From: Sphingobacterium sp. UBA7855
Lineage (GTDB): Bacteria; Bacteroidota; Bacteroidia; Sphingobacteriales; Sphingobacteriaceae
Assembly (NCBI GenBank): GCA_002500745.1
Contig: DLST01000002.1
Span: 124,001 to 188,000, forward strand
Direction: 5' to 3'
Length of the DNA stretch: 64,000 nt
Shown here piece by piece: positions 9,836-17,508 of this stretch. Both the position numbers and the translations under genes were made by a program. Positions within the stretch are counted from its first letter, which is position 1. Every line of letters begins with the position of its first letter. The notes beneath the pieces are model-generated. The model did no database searches, was not told the origin of the DNA, and saw only the letters and a list, made by a program, of their open reading frames with translations.

Positions 9836-11709
9836 TGAGCAAAGAGCAGATGAACGATATTTTTTACTCGAGTAAGGAAGAGATTCGCAATAGGATAATA
9901 AAGAAGGCCCAGGAGCTTTGGGGAATCCAAAAGGTCTTTGACTTTGATCCAGTGGTTCTTTTATTGATGGAAGTGCTGAGCAGTGAGATCTTTCAGGTGT
10001 CGAATGATGTGCGCGATTTTGAGAACCGGATATTTGATAAGATCGGTCGTCTCTTGGCACCGGACTATCTGGTGGCGCCACTACCAGCTCATGCGATCTT
10101 GCTGTACCAACCTAGTGAGGCTGAGGTGCGTATAAGTCCTTATCTGCATATGAACATGAAGAAGAAAATTGCTTCTGTGGGCGTTTCAAAAGAGGAAAAA
10201 ATGGTGGAAATGAATTTTTCCAGTTTGGAAGAAGTGAATCTATTTCATGGAAAGATCCGTTATATGGCGACCCCCCGGCAGCTGTTTGAAATACAGCCCA
10301 ATGTGAAACGTTCGCTAGGAAAATCGCTGCACATCAATACAGGGCATTCCGTCTTTCTGGGTATAAAATGTTTGGAGTACGACCGTAGGAAAGCCTTTGC
10401 GGGTTTAAATTTCTATTTCGACTGGGGCAATTATCAGGTCAACCGGGAGATCTACAAAGTGCTAAACCTTGGAAAATGGCACCTGAATGGGATTCCCATA
10501 AAACACCATCAAAATAGATTTTTAAAACGGTCGGATCGCTTAGTGGATGAACTGTTTGACCGAAAAAATTACCTCTTTAACTTAAGCCAAGACATAGAGG
10601 GCTATTATCAGCAGCATTTTCTTACTTTGGACGATGAGCCGGATGCGGCTTGTTTTGACAAAACGAGTTCGCTACCTGGGGAAATTTCAGCGCATTTTGA
10701 ACAGCAGATGACGGATCGACTCGAGGAGGATCTGGATTGGATTCGTATTGACATGCCGACGTCTATGCCGGTGCAGCTGCTTGATGAACTCCATGTACAG
10801 ATAAACGCATTTCCCGTTGTCAATAAGCGCTTGGTCGAAGGCAAACATCGGGTGAAAGCCCTTAAAAACATTGTTGCTATTGAAACCGCGCAGCTTGAAC
10901 AGCTACTGACGGTGGAAGAGGTGTTGGATCAGGAGGGGGAAAAATATAGTGAAGTGCCTTACAACAGATCCGGTGTGCACGCCGAAGCAGGGTTTTACAC
11001 CGTGCGGCAGGGCGGAGTGGAAAGGCTTGATAATCGTACTGCCAAAGATTTGCTCGACTACCTGTTTGAATTGATACGGGATGAGAAAGCTGCTTTTGCA
11101 TCTTATAATGCTGATTTCTTGAATGCTATATTGCGTGAGCTGGATAAAAACTTAGCGATGATACAGCAGAAGGGAAAGGCCTTGCATCTCCGGCAAAATG
11201 ATTTCAAGCAGTATATTGTAATGAATCCAAAAAATGATGGCGACCTCCTTTTTACAAAGATGTGGATGACCCAAGCAGAGCTAGCCAATGGCATTGCTGT
11301 TGGTACACCTTTGCAGATCCAGCTGGGCGCAGTAAAAAATTACGAACAGCTTGTATTTCTTACCAACAGTAGAGGGGGACGTTCACGTCTCAACCGAAGG
11401 GATAGTTTGCAGGCCTTTAAATACAATGTGACCACCGGAGATCGCATCGTTAGTAAAAACGACATTATCAATTTCATTAAGCTGGAACTGGGACAGGTGG
11501 TTAAACGTATTGAAATTAAGTCTGGAGTAATGATGGATGCTGATCCAAGAAAAGGGTTTCAGAAAACCACTGATATCTACGTGGAGCCCGATGGAAGCTT
11601 TGATTTGGAAACGTCGGAATGGAATGAGTTATTGGAACAGGTGATGAGTAAGCTACAGGTGCGTAGCAGCATGGAAGTGCACTATCGTCTGCTACTAAAG
11701 ACGCTATAA
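9835..11709 (+). CDS. tssF: TssF, T6SS baseplate wedge protein
   Basis: A 624-residue TssF/VasA-type protein, the largest baseplate wedge subunit and the usual partner of TssG and TssK. The N-terminus has the family pattern of a helical start (SSKEEIRNRIIKKAQELWG), followed by FDPVVLLLMEVLSSE and a PAHAILLYQPS strand. The chosen GTG start overlaps the tssE stop; an ATG 15 bases later (9850) is an alternative. A 7-bp hairpin (11702-11723) spans the stop codon. In most T6SS loci tssG follows directly on the same strand. Here the next gene is tssG on the opposite strand. Confidence 0.9.
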   Translation: MSKEQMNDIFYSSKEEIRNRIIKKAQELWGIQKVFDFDPVVLLLMEVLSSEIFQVSNDVRDFENRIFDKIGRLLAPDYLVAPLPAHAILLYQPSEAEVRISPYLHMNMKKKIASVGVSKEEKMVEMNFSSLEEVNLFHGKIRYMATPRQLFEIQPNVKRSLGKSLHINTGHSVFLGIKCLEYDRRKAFAGLNFYFDWGNYQVNREIYKVLNLGKWHLNGIPIKHHQNRFLKRSDRLVDELFDRKNYLFNLSQDIEGYYQQHFLTLDDEPDAACFDKTSSLPGEISAHFEQQMTDRLEEDLDWIRIDMPTSMPVQLLDELHVQINAFPVVNKRLVEGKHRVKALKNIVAIETAQLEQLLTVEEVLDQEGEKYSEVPYNRSGVHAEAGFYTVRQGGVERLDNRTAKDLLDYLFELIRDEKAAFASYNADFLNAILRELDKNLAMIQQKGKALHLRQNDFKQYIVMNPKNDGDLLFTKMWMTQAELANGIAVGTPLQIQLGAVKNYEQLVFLTNSRGGRSRLNRRDSLQAFKYNVTTGDRIVSKNDIINFIKLELGQVVKRIEIKSGVMMDADPRKGFQKTTDIYVEPDGSFDLETSEWNELLEQVMSKLQVRSSMEVHYRLLLKTL

Positions 11710-11741
11710 GTTGTTGTATAGCGAGTAGGATCGACTGTCTC

Positions 11742-11786
11742 GTAGACTACAACTAAGTAGACTACAGTTATATTGACTACAGGTAT
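11742..11786. repeat. three 15-bp imperfect tandem repeats at the tssF/tssG junction
   Basis: Three copies in tandem: GTAGACTACAACTAA (11742-11756), GTAGACTACAGTTAT (11757-11771) and ATTGACTACAGGTAT (11772-11786). The shared core is (G/T)ACTACA. They sit between the ends of the convergent genes tssF and tssG, and the third unit contains the stop codon of tssG. I see no terminator-like T tract here. They may be a scar of the rearrangement that turned tssG around. Confidence 0.7.
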
Positions 11787-12736
11787 GAGGTATGCCCCAA
11801 TACAGTGGGATTGTTGCCCTGTTCATCGCTTAAGTAGCTATGTTTTACTTCTGGAAGGAGGTCATAGCGCAAGTGTCGGTTTAAATGAGCTGGGAAAAGG
11901 TGGTCCAACACCAGATGAATGATATATTCGTCTTTGGCGTTGGGCAGATAGTTCTTTAAAAGTTGGGGATAAGACGGCCCTATTGTGATGTTAAGATAGC
12001 TCTCATTGCGCTCAAAGTTCATACTGGTCAAACTGTCGACTCCGAGCTGGCAATAGCCCAATGTACTGGGTGGAAGCCCGATTTCTTGCCAGTCGATTTT
12101 GCGGTCATGTGTTGCGCGATGGATTTCAATGGGCATGTTGAGCAGGTTGCGCAACAGCTGTTGGGCATAAGCCATATCGTTTTTATGGTTGTGGATTTCA
12201 GGAATAAAATGCATCCAGATCACACGCTGGCGTGGGCTCAGGCGGTGTAGTTCGGGGAAATTGGACAGCAGTAGGTTGCTCATATCCTGATACGTAGTTT
12301 GCATATCAAGCCGGCTTTCATATTGATCCAGTTGCGTCCGTAAATAGAACAGTTCGTTTTCAAATGGAGCGAAAAACTGACGTGCATTTTGCTCTTGGCG
12401 ACGCTTGTTTCGAACATCCTGGATCATAACATCTTCGTCAAGAATTTCGCTGCCAGCATGCAGGGTATGAAAGAGGCCTTCGGGTAGCATATCGTAAAAG
12501 CCTTCACGGTTCATATGGATGCGTACAAATTCTTCATTGCTCGTCTCGGAAATATAAGGGCTGACAGATTGAATTTCTGTCGAGAAGGGGCGACGGCTAG
12601 AACCGTCACAAGTGAAAATAATATGATCTGGATCTACGCCGTACTGAATGAGATCCGCCGCCTTTTGGCTGGCCTTGATATCTGATGTCATGCTATTGCT
12701 GGTAAATAAACCGTCCTTTTTTTTCATAGAAATCAT
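11777..12736 (-). CDS. tssG: TssG, T6SS baseplate protein (inverted)
   Basis: A 319-residue TssG/VasB-like baseplate protein, assigned from length, from helical segments rich in W, Y and H typical of TssG (SPRQRVIWMHFIPEIHN, TIGPSYPQLLKNYLP), and from the absence of any other TssG candidate in the locus. The start is set at an ATG preceded by AAGGA at a good ribosome-binding distance; another ATG lies nine bases inside, and a TTG codon further upstream (12760) is less likely. It is the only gene of the T6SS locus on the minus strand. It converges on tssF and diverges from tssN, so it must have its own promoter. The reading frame is intact. Confidence 0.8.
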   Translation of the reverse strand: MISMKKKDGLFTSNSMTSDIKASQKAADLIQYGVDPDHIIFTCDGSSRRPFSTEIQSVSPYISETSNEEFVRIHMNREGFYDMLPEGLFHTLHAGSEILDEDVMIQDVRNKRRQEQNARQFFAPFENELFYLRTQLDQYESRLDMQTTYQDMSNLLLSNFPELHRLSPRQRVIWMHFIPEIHNHKNDMAYAQQLLRNLLNMPIEIHRATHDRKIDWQEIGLPPSTLGYCQLGVDSLTSMNFERNESYLNITIGPSYPQLLKNYLPNAKDEYIIHLVLDHLFPAHLNRHLRYDLLPEVKHSYLSDEQGNNPTVLGHTSYL

Positions 12737-12755
12737 TTTTCCTTGAACATATAAG

Positions 12756-12791
12756 CCCAATAGATTGTTTTAACCCAGTAGATTGTTTTCA
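12756..12791. repeat. two 18-bp tandem repeats in the tssG-tssN divergent promoter region
   Basis: CCCAATAGATTGTTTTAA (12756-12773) is followed at once by CCCAGTAGATTGTTTTCA (12774-12791), with 16 of 18 positions identical. They lie in the roughly 110-bp space between the divergent starts of tssG and tssN, where promoters for both should sit. They could be a paired operator or a by-product of the tssG inversion. Confidence 0.7.
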
Positions 12792-12846
12792 CTCTGTCGG
12801 GGGATTTTAATTATAAATTGTTTATTTAAAGATAGTATATTAGTTT

Positions 12847-13725
12847 GTGAATACTGCAACAGCTGAAATGGAAGTACAAACAGTTTTTTTGAGGTACATA
12901 CTTGCGCCTTTATTGGTATTTATTTCGACAATTGTATTGTCGGTCTGGAATAAGAAAAATTCTCTCCTTAGCAATAAGAGGTTAATTATTTCGATCCTAT
13001 TGGGAGGACTGGCTCTGGCATTGCCCGGTTTTTTCGGGTTTTTGGGCTTTGGCTATATGCCCTGGGGCTATTTTATGACCATGATATATGCGTTGGGAAT
13101 AGGTGTGCTTTGGGTATATCTGCTGAGTAAATGGGATCTGAACACGTTGGAGAACAAAAAGGTATTTGTGTTTTTTGTCATGCTGGTCATGCTGTTGCTG
13201 GGTATATATATATATAAACTGTTTTTCGATTGGATGAGTCCATTCCGACTGGGCTGGTGGGCAGCCACCAGTATTACCATCTTCATGGTTCCTATGTTTT
13301 TTTGGTGGACCTACATTGCGCTATTATCTATCCCTATGGAAATTCATCGGGTATGGGAATACCCACGGTTTCCTGAAGAAATCAGTCTGGATCACCTTGA
13401 TTTTGATAAGCTATTGGTATTGGAACTGGAACTCTATAAGGACAGCAAGGATGTGGAGCCGTTGCGCGTGAAGGTGAAAGCGCCAGAAAAGATGAACTTC
13501 GGACTATGGTTCCAAAAATTTATTGAAGATTATAATGCCAAATTTCCGAGCGCCCCAGTACGCTACGTGGACGATCAGGGGGAATACCAGCGATGGATAT
13601 TTGTTGTGAAAAGGTCTATTTTTAGAAGAAATGTATATATAGACCCAAATGCAGACATTTCAGGCAATCAGATTACAGAAAAAATGACTATTCACGCCAA
13701 GCGTGTTTCAGAAACGATAGGATAA
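12847..13725 (+). CDS. tssN: TssN, T6SSiii inner-membrane protein
   Basis: A 292-residue protein with about five hydrophobic helices in the first 165 residues and a soluble C-terminal domain of about 125 residues. This matches TssN, a T6SSiii-specific inner-membrane protein thought to link the trans-envelope complex to the baseplate. The start is GTG; an ATG seven codons later (12868) is an alternative. A (TA)7 tract at 13203-13216 encodes the I-Y repeats in the fourth helix. Its promoter should lie in the divergent region shared with tssG. tssK follows after 10 bp. Confidence 0.85.
   Translation: MNTATAEMEVQTVFLRYILAPLLVFISTIVLSVWNKKNSLLSNKRLIISILLGGLALALPGFFGFLGFGYMPWGYFMTMIYALGIGVLWVYLLSKWDLNTLENKKVFVFFVMLVMLLLGIYIYKLFFDWMSPFRLGWWAATSITIFMVPMFFWWTYIALLSIPMEIHRVWEYPRFPEEISLDHLDFDKLLVLELELYKDSKDVEPLRVKVKAPEKMNFGLWFQKFIEDYNAKFPSAPVRYVDDQGEYQRWIFVVKRSIFRRNVYIDPNADISGNQITEKMTIHAKRVSETIG
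13203..13216 (+). repeat. (TA)7 dinucleotide tract inside tssN
   Basis: Seven TA units in a row within the coding sequence of a membrane helix of TssN (residues about 119-124, I-Y-I-Y). Gain or loss of one unit would shift the frame and truncate the protein. Confidence 0.85.
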
Positions 13726-13735
13726 CATTAAGCTT

Positions 13736-14881
13736 ATGCAAAAACCATTAAATTACGAAGGTATCAATTGGGTGGATGGGATGAAACTCTCCAGTGGTGA
13801 TTTTGTTCACACGGATCTCTATACCCAAGATCTCGTCCGCGACGGCATATCGGTGGGGATCCATCATGCAAATTTTGGATTGTTGCCGGCCTTTGCTGGG
13901 TATGATCGTTCGTTTGATATTTCGCTGCTGAAGAAAAATACGAATTATCTGGAGGTAGAAGTTCGTTTTTGCAATGCGGTCACCAGCGATGGAAGCCGAA
14001 TCAATATTGCCTATCAGCAAGGTGCCGTTGAGGCGAATTTTAGTGCCTTTATGGATGTGTCGAAAATTGCTGTCGGCGAGCATTATGTAGTTTTATATGT
14101 ACATCCCTTTAGAAAATCGGCTTTTGGCGAACCTGATCCTGAGGAATCGCCCCTTCGTTACCCTTTTGTAAAAAAAGAATACACAATCGACATCGTGGCG
14201 AAGTCTGCTGTACAGCACGGGCAGGTGAGTGGTTCTTTTATGCCTATTGGCAAGCTTGTGAACGACGGACAGGAGACCTTATTGGTTTCGCAATACATTA
14301 TGCCTTGCGTTTATATCGAAAGCCATCCGCAATTGATGGATTTTCACAACCGCTTTTACCGAGCATTGAATGAGTTTCAGTCAGCCGCCTACCGCATCAT
14401 GGATAAAACGGTGAATAAACCTAAAATCACCGAGCTGGGGCTTAATATTCGCTTTATTACGGAGCGTATTTTAGCGTATATGGCCACTTCATTTTTTGAA
14501 TACCGATCTATCCTTCCGCAAAAGCCACCCATTTATCTTTTAAAATATTTTTCGGATTTTGCGCATGTATTTTTTAATGCTGTGCGGCTGATCGAATCTG
14601 CTGAACGGGAGGAAATGCTGAAATATTTCTATGAGTGGAAAGATGTGACACCCGGAAATTTTGAGGAACGCTTATCAAACCTTATTGAATTGCGTTACGA
14701 TCATCTGGAAATTGCAGAAGCGATGGAATGTGTGGCTGATTTTATGCAGGTCATGGTTTCCTTATGGGGTAAATTGGCGACGCTGGAATATATCGGTCAA
14801 CGACGTGAAAATATAGTCGTTGCTGAGCAAAAGGTTGTGCAGGAGGTTCAGACGAAGCGAACCTGGTCTTTACTGGATTAA
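13736..14881 (+). CDS. tssK: TssK, T6SS baseplate-to-membrane connector
   Basis: A 381-residue TssK/VasE-like protein. The start INWVDGMKLSSGDFVHTD matches the family opening, in which a W-x-x-G-M-x-L pattern leads into the shell domain. A helical neck follows (about 200-300) and then a small C-terminal head. TssK trimers connect the baseplate wedges to the membrane complex. The protein is shorter than the roughly 440-residue TssK of proteobacterial systems, in line with a different membrane partner in T6SSiii. It is the last T6SS gene in the window. Confidence 0.88.
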   Translation: MQKPLNYEGINWVDGMKLSSGDFVHTDLYTQDLVRDGISVGIHHANFGLLPAFAGYDRSFDISLLKKNTNYLEVEVRFCNAVTSDGSRINIAYQQGAVEANFSAFMDVSKIAVGEHYVVLYVHPFRKSAFGEPDPEESPLRYPFVKKEYTIDIVAKSAVQHGQVSGSFMPIGKLVNDGQETLLVSQYIMPCVYIESHPQLMDFHNRFYRALNEFQSAAYRIMDKTVNKPKITELGLNIRFITERILAYMATSFFEYRSILPQKPPIYLLKYFSDFAHVFFNAVRLIESAEREEMLKYFYEWKDVTPGNFEERLSNLIELRYDHLEIAEAMECVADFMQVMVSLWGKLATLEYIGQRRENIVVAEQKVVQEVQTKRTWSLLD

Positions 14882-14939
14882 CAGATTTATTGGGGGAGAT
14901 CGATTTGCGATTCATTTTTTTTGCTTATGTTAGCAAAAG

Positions 14940-15512
14940 ATGAAGAACGTTTTATTAATCAATGGGGATCTTTTTAAAACAGCGTCTACTGACTTTTTGA
15001 TGGATGCTTATCGAACGGGTGTAAAGCAGGCGGACGGCATTGTGCATGATCTGCGGATTGCAGATCTGCTCTTTAATTACAATATTAAACTTCCTTCATT
15101 GTATTCGACCGCTTTGGAAGCCGATCTGCAGTTTGCTTTGCGTCGTCTCCATTGGGCCAAACATGTCGTGTTGTTCTGTCCCGTTTACCGTTCATATATC
15201 CCCTCGAAAATCAAAGGCTTCTTTGATCGCCTGTTCTTGCCCTATCAAAGCGGTCTTGATGTTAACCGCATTGATAACAATTTCTATGGTAAATCTGCCC
15301 GAATAGTAAGTATATTGGATCAAGATCTCTTTGCTGAATATAATCTTTACAAAAAGACAAACTTTATGAGCGTGAAGAAGGATGTCTTCGAACGCTGTCA
15401 TATCTCGCCTGTGCGGACATCCGCCATGGGTGAACTGCATCAGTTGAACAACGCCTACAGTGCGAAATGGGCAGATAAACTCGCACGTTTTGGCCGTATT
15501 GATCTCGTATAA
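14940..15512 (+). CDS. flavodoxin-fold NAD(P)H oxidoreductase
   Basis: A 190-residue protein of the NAD(P)H quinone oxidoreductase/Flavodoxin_2 type. It starts with the strand MKNVLLINGD leading into a phosphate-binding loop with serine and threonine (FKTAST) and has the AKHVVLFCPVYRSYIPSKIKGFFDRLF segment, corresponding to the family's W-P-x-Y-W motif region before the 'KGFFDRxF' helix. Such enzymes use FMN or FAD to reduce quinones or drugs in the cytoplasm. It begins 58 bp after tssK on the same strand, so some read-through is possible, but nothing suggests a role in secretion. Confidence 0.7.
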   Translation: MKNVLLINGDLFKTASTDFLMDAYRTGVKQADGIVHDLRIADLLFNYNIKLPSLYSTALEADLQFALRRLHWAKHVVLFCPVYRSYIPSKIKGFFDRLFLPYQSGLDVNRIDNNFYGKSARIVSILDQDLFAEYNLYKKTNFMSVKKDVFERCHISPVRTSAMGELHQLNNAYSAKWADKLARFGRIDLV

Positions 15513-15558
15513 ATGTGTAACAATCATTCTTTAAGTGTACTACAAATTGCTTTACAAC

Positions 15559-16014
15559 ATGGAGTCACTCTTTAATGCCTGGAAAACGAGCCGTATGGCA
15601 TACTTCAAATTTTTTGAGCACTATTCCTTAGAAGAGCTCAATCGCATTCCCGTCGGCTTCGGCAACAACCTGATCTGGAACATCGGGCACATCATTGCCA
15701 CACAGCATAAATTAATTTATATCGGATCGAATGTAAAAGGGCATATTCCAGAAGAAATTTTTCTGAAGTATCAGTCGGGTACAAAACCAACAGTACCAGT
15801 ATCCCAACAGGAAGCGGATCTGCTTAAAAGTTTGCTTGTTGAACAAATTGAGCCGACTATCCTGGATTTTAACAACAATCTATTTCTTCACTATAACTCC
15901 CGTACCACGGGGACGGGCTTCCACGTCGCTTCAATATACGATGCCTTCGAATGGAATAATTTCCATGAAGGGCTCCACATGGGCTATATGATGAGCATTA
16001 AAAAGTTTACCTAA
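15559..16014 (+). CDS. DinB-family protein
   Basis: A 151-residue four-helix-bundle protein of the DinB/YfiT superfamily. Three histidines placed as in the metal site are visible: IGHIIATQHK near residues 40-49 and EGLHMGYMM near the C-terminus. Members are putative metal-dependent thiol transferases or detoxification proteins. I chose the ATG at 15559 (MESLFNAW) because it gives the normal start of the first helix; a GTG eight codons upstream is open too. It follows the oxidoreductase by 46 bp on the same strand. The actual substrate is unknown. Confidence 0.75.
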   Translation: MESLFNAWKTSRMAYFKFFEHYSLEELNRIPVGFGNNLIWNIGHIIATQHKLIYIGSNVKGHIPEEIFLKYQSGTKPTVPVSQQEADLLKSLLVEQIEPTILDFNNNLFLHYNSRTTGTGFHVASIYDAFEWNNFHEGLHMGYMMSIKKFT

Positions 16015-16103
16015 CGAAGTCCCAAGTTTCAAAATGCATTTGCAAGCCAAGCTGAATATTGGTGTGCCAGTATTCCTAATTTAATTTTCATGGTTTTCGT
16101 GGA

Positions 16104-16134
16104 TTGTCCTGAAATGGCCTAACGGTTAATTTTG
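16104..16134 (+). promoter_or_regulatory. predicted Bacteroidetes-type promoter
   Basis: TTG at 16104-16106, a 20-bp spacer, then TAATTTTG at 16127-16134. This matches the TTG/TAnnTTTG consensus of Bacteroidota housekeeping promoters. It would drive the lipoprotein gene at 16205 with a leader of about 60 nt. Confidence 0.5.
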
Positions 16135-16204
16135 TAATAGGGCGGAGTAAGGCACAGAATTTTTCTTCGCACGACAGTGTACAAAGAACGAAAACGAAAG
16201 TTTT

Positions 16205-16852
16205 ATGAAATATTTAAATATGAAATACAGCGCAAAAGCGTTAGTCCTTCCGCTATTGTTTACAACGATGGCCTGTGGTAAATCCCAAGATTCTGGTTCG
16301 TATCAGCAGACGTTCAATGAACGTATGAATAGACAGGCCTATCTGGGCAGTACTGAGTCAACCATGTATTTGCATGGATACGATCGCTTAGCACCGGTGA
16401 AAGGAAAAGGTTCTTTCAGCATAGATAGAATAAAAGGCGATAGTTCCACCTTGGTACTTTTTATGGAACTGTCGGGCCAAGAGGGATTTTCTTTTGCTAT
16501 TCCAGGGAGGCAAACCGGGCGCTCGTGGCGGTTTACCGCTGAATCGGGTGAGTTATCCGTCGCCGACAACGGAGAAGTCAATGGATCGCTGACCGCCAGT
16601 GCTAAGGAGATCACGTGGAAGGGAAGACTTTTTGACGACAAGCTGATGCTGGACGTCAAAATTAAATATCTTAAATCCGGTGGCGGTGTACCTGCAGAAT
16701 CTATCTTAAATACACATTTTGAGCTTCTTAGATCGGGCGACCAACAGGGGGGCAATGGGCAACAAGGCTGCACCATTGTATGGGAATCACGGCCGGTATT
16801 CAATGTCTATGAAGGCGGTGTAAACCTGATTTATGTGCCGGTGTGCCACTGA
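16205..16852 (+). CDS. hypothetical lipoprotein
   Basis: A 215-residue protein with a lipoprotein signal peptide and a lipobox ending in TMAC at about residues 21-24. I do not recognise the family. The mature part is rich in beta strands and contains two cysteines near the C-terminus (GCTIVWESRP and VPVCH) that could form a disulfide. An ATG five codons in (16220) is an alternative start. The segment just before the gene (16183-16196) shares 14 bases with the region upstream of the SusC gene at 20971, with the two-component genes lying between. Confidence 0.6.
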   Translation: MKYLNMKYSAKALVLPLLFTTMACGKSQDSGSYQQTFNERMNRQAYLGSTESTMYLHGYDRLAPVKGKGSFSIDRIKGDSSTLVLFMELSGQEGFSFAIPGRQTGRSWRFTAESGELSVADNGEVNGSLTASAKEITWKGRLFDDKLMLDVKIKYLKSGGGVPAESILNTHFELLRSGDQQGGNGQQGCTIVWESRPVFNVYEGGVNLIYVPVCH

Positions 16853-16857
16853 TGGTT

Positions 16858-16876
16858 GCGCTGTCCACGACAGCGC
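16858..16876. terminator. hairpin between convergent genes
   Basis: A perfect GC-rich 8-bp stem (GCGCTGTC/GACAGCGC) with a 3-base loop lies between the convergent lipoprotein and response-regulator genes. There is no strong T tract on either side, so termination may be weak. Confidence 0.5.
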
Positions 16877-16884
16877 GTTGCTTA

Positions 16885-17508
16885 TTAGATAAACTTCATT
16901 TCAGTAGCCTTGTGGATTAAGGAGGCCGAATTGCTGACGGAAAATTTTTGTAGCAGATTTCGACGGTGACTTTCGACAGTCAATGGGCTGATAAACATCA
17001 ATTCGCCAATTTTGGGTGTGGTATAACCTTGCGCCATCCATTTGAGTACCTCGCGCTCTCTTTCTGTAATCTTTGGAACAGAATCTTGCTGATTACCTTT
17101 TAATATGAAGTTCATTTCTCGGCTGAGCACCTGTTCACCCTGATGAACGGAATGTATACCTTGAATTAAGTCTTCGGCAGATACATTTTTGAGAAGATAC
17201 CCCAGGGCGCCCGCCTGCAGCATACGAAGGGCGATGCTGCCTTCATTGAGGTTGCTGATCGCAATAACATGGGTATTGGGATAATCCTTTTTTATGATCG
17301 AAGTGGTATCGATACCATTCATGCCGGGCATGTTGATGTCGACCAAAGCGATATCGACAGGTTGGGTTTGAAGAAAAGCTAAAGCATCAGCCGAGGAGGT
17401 AAATGTGCCCAGTAAAACGATGTCTGCGCTGTTCTTTAAAATAAATTCAAATCCATTCAGTACGAGTGGATGATCGTCTACGATAATAACTGAAATAACC
17501 TTATCCAT
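16885..17508 (-). CDS. NarL/FixJ-type response regulator
   Basis: A 207-residue two-component regulator. Residues 1-120 form a receiver domain with the acidic pocket (VDDH), the phospho-acceptor Asp in LVDINMPGMNG, and a conserved Lys in YLLKNVS. Residues about 140-205 form a LuxR-type helix-turn-helix (ITEREREVLKWMAQG and SPLTVESHRRNLLQKF). Its start overlaps the end of the sensor kinase gene by 8 bp, so the two form a cognate pair. The target genes are not shown by the sequence; the nearby lipoprotein genes and the SusC/SusD locus are candidates. Confidence 0.9.
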   Translation of the reverse strand: MDKVISVIIVDDHPLVLNGFEFILKNSADIVLLGTFTSSADALAFLQTQPVDIALVDINMPGMNGIDTTSIIKKDYPNTHVIAISNLNEGSIALRMLQAGALGYLLKNVSAEDLIQGIHSVHQGEQVLSREMNFILKGNQQDSVPKITEREREVLKWMAQGYTTPKIGELMFISPLTVESHRRNLLQKFSVSNSASLIHKATEMKFI

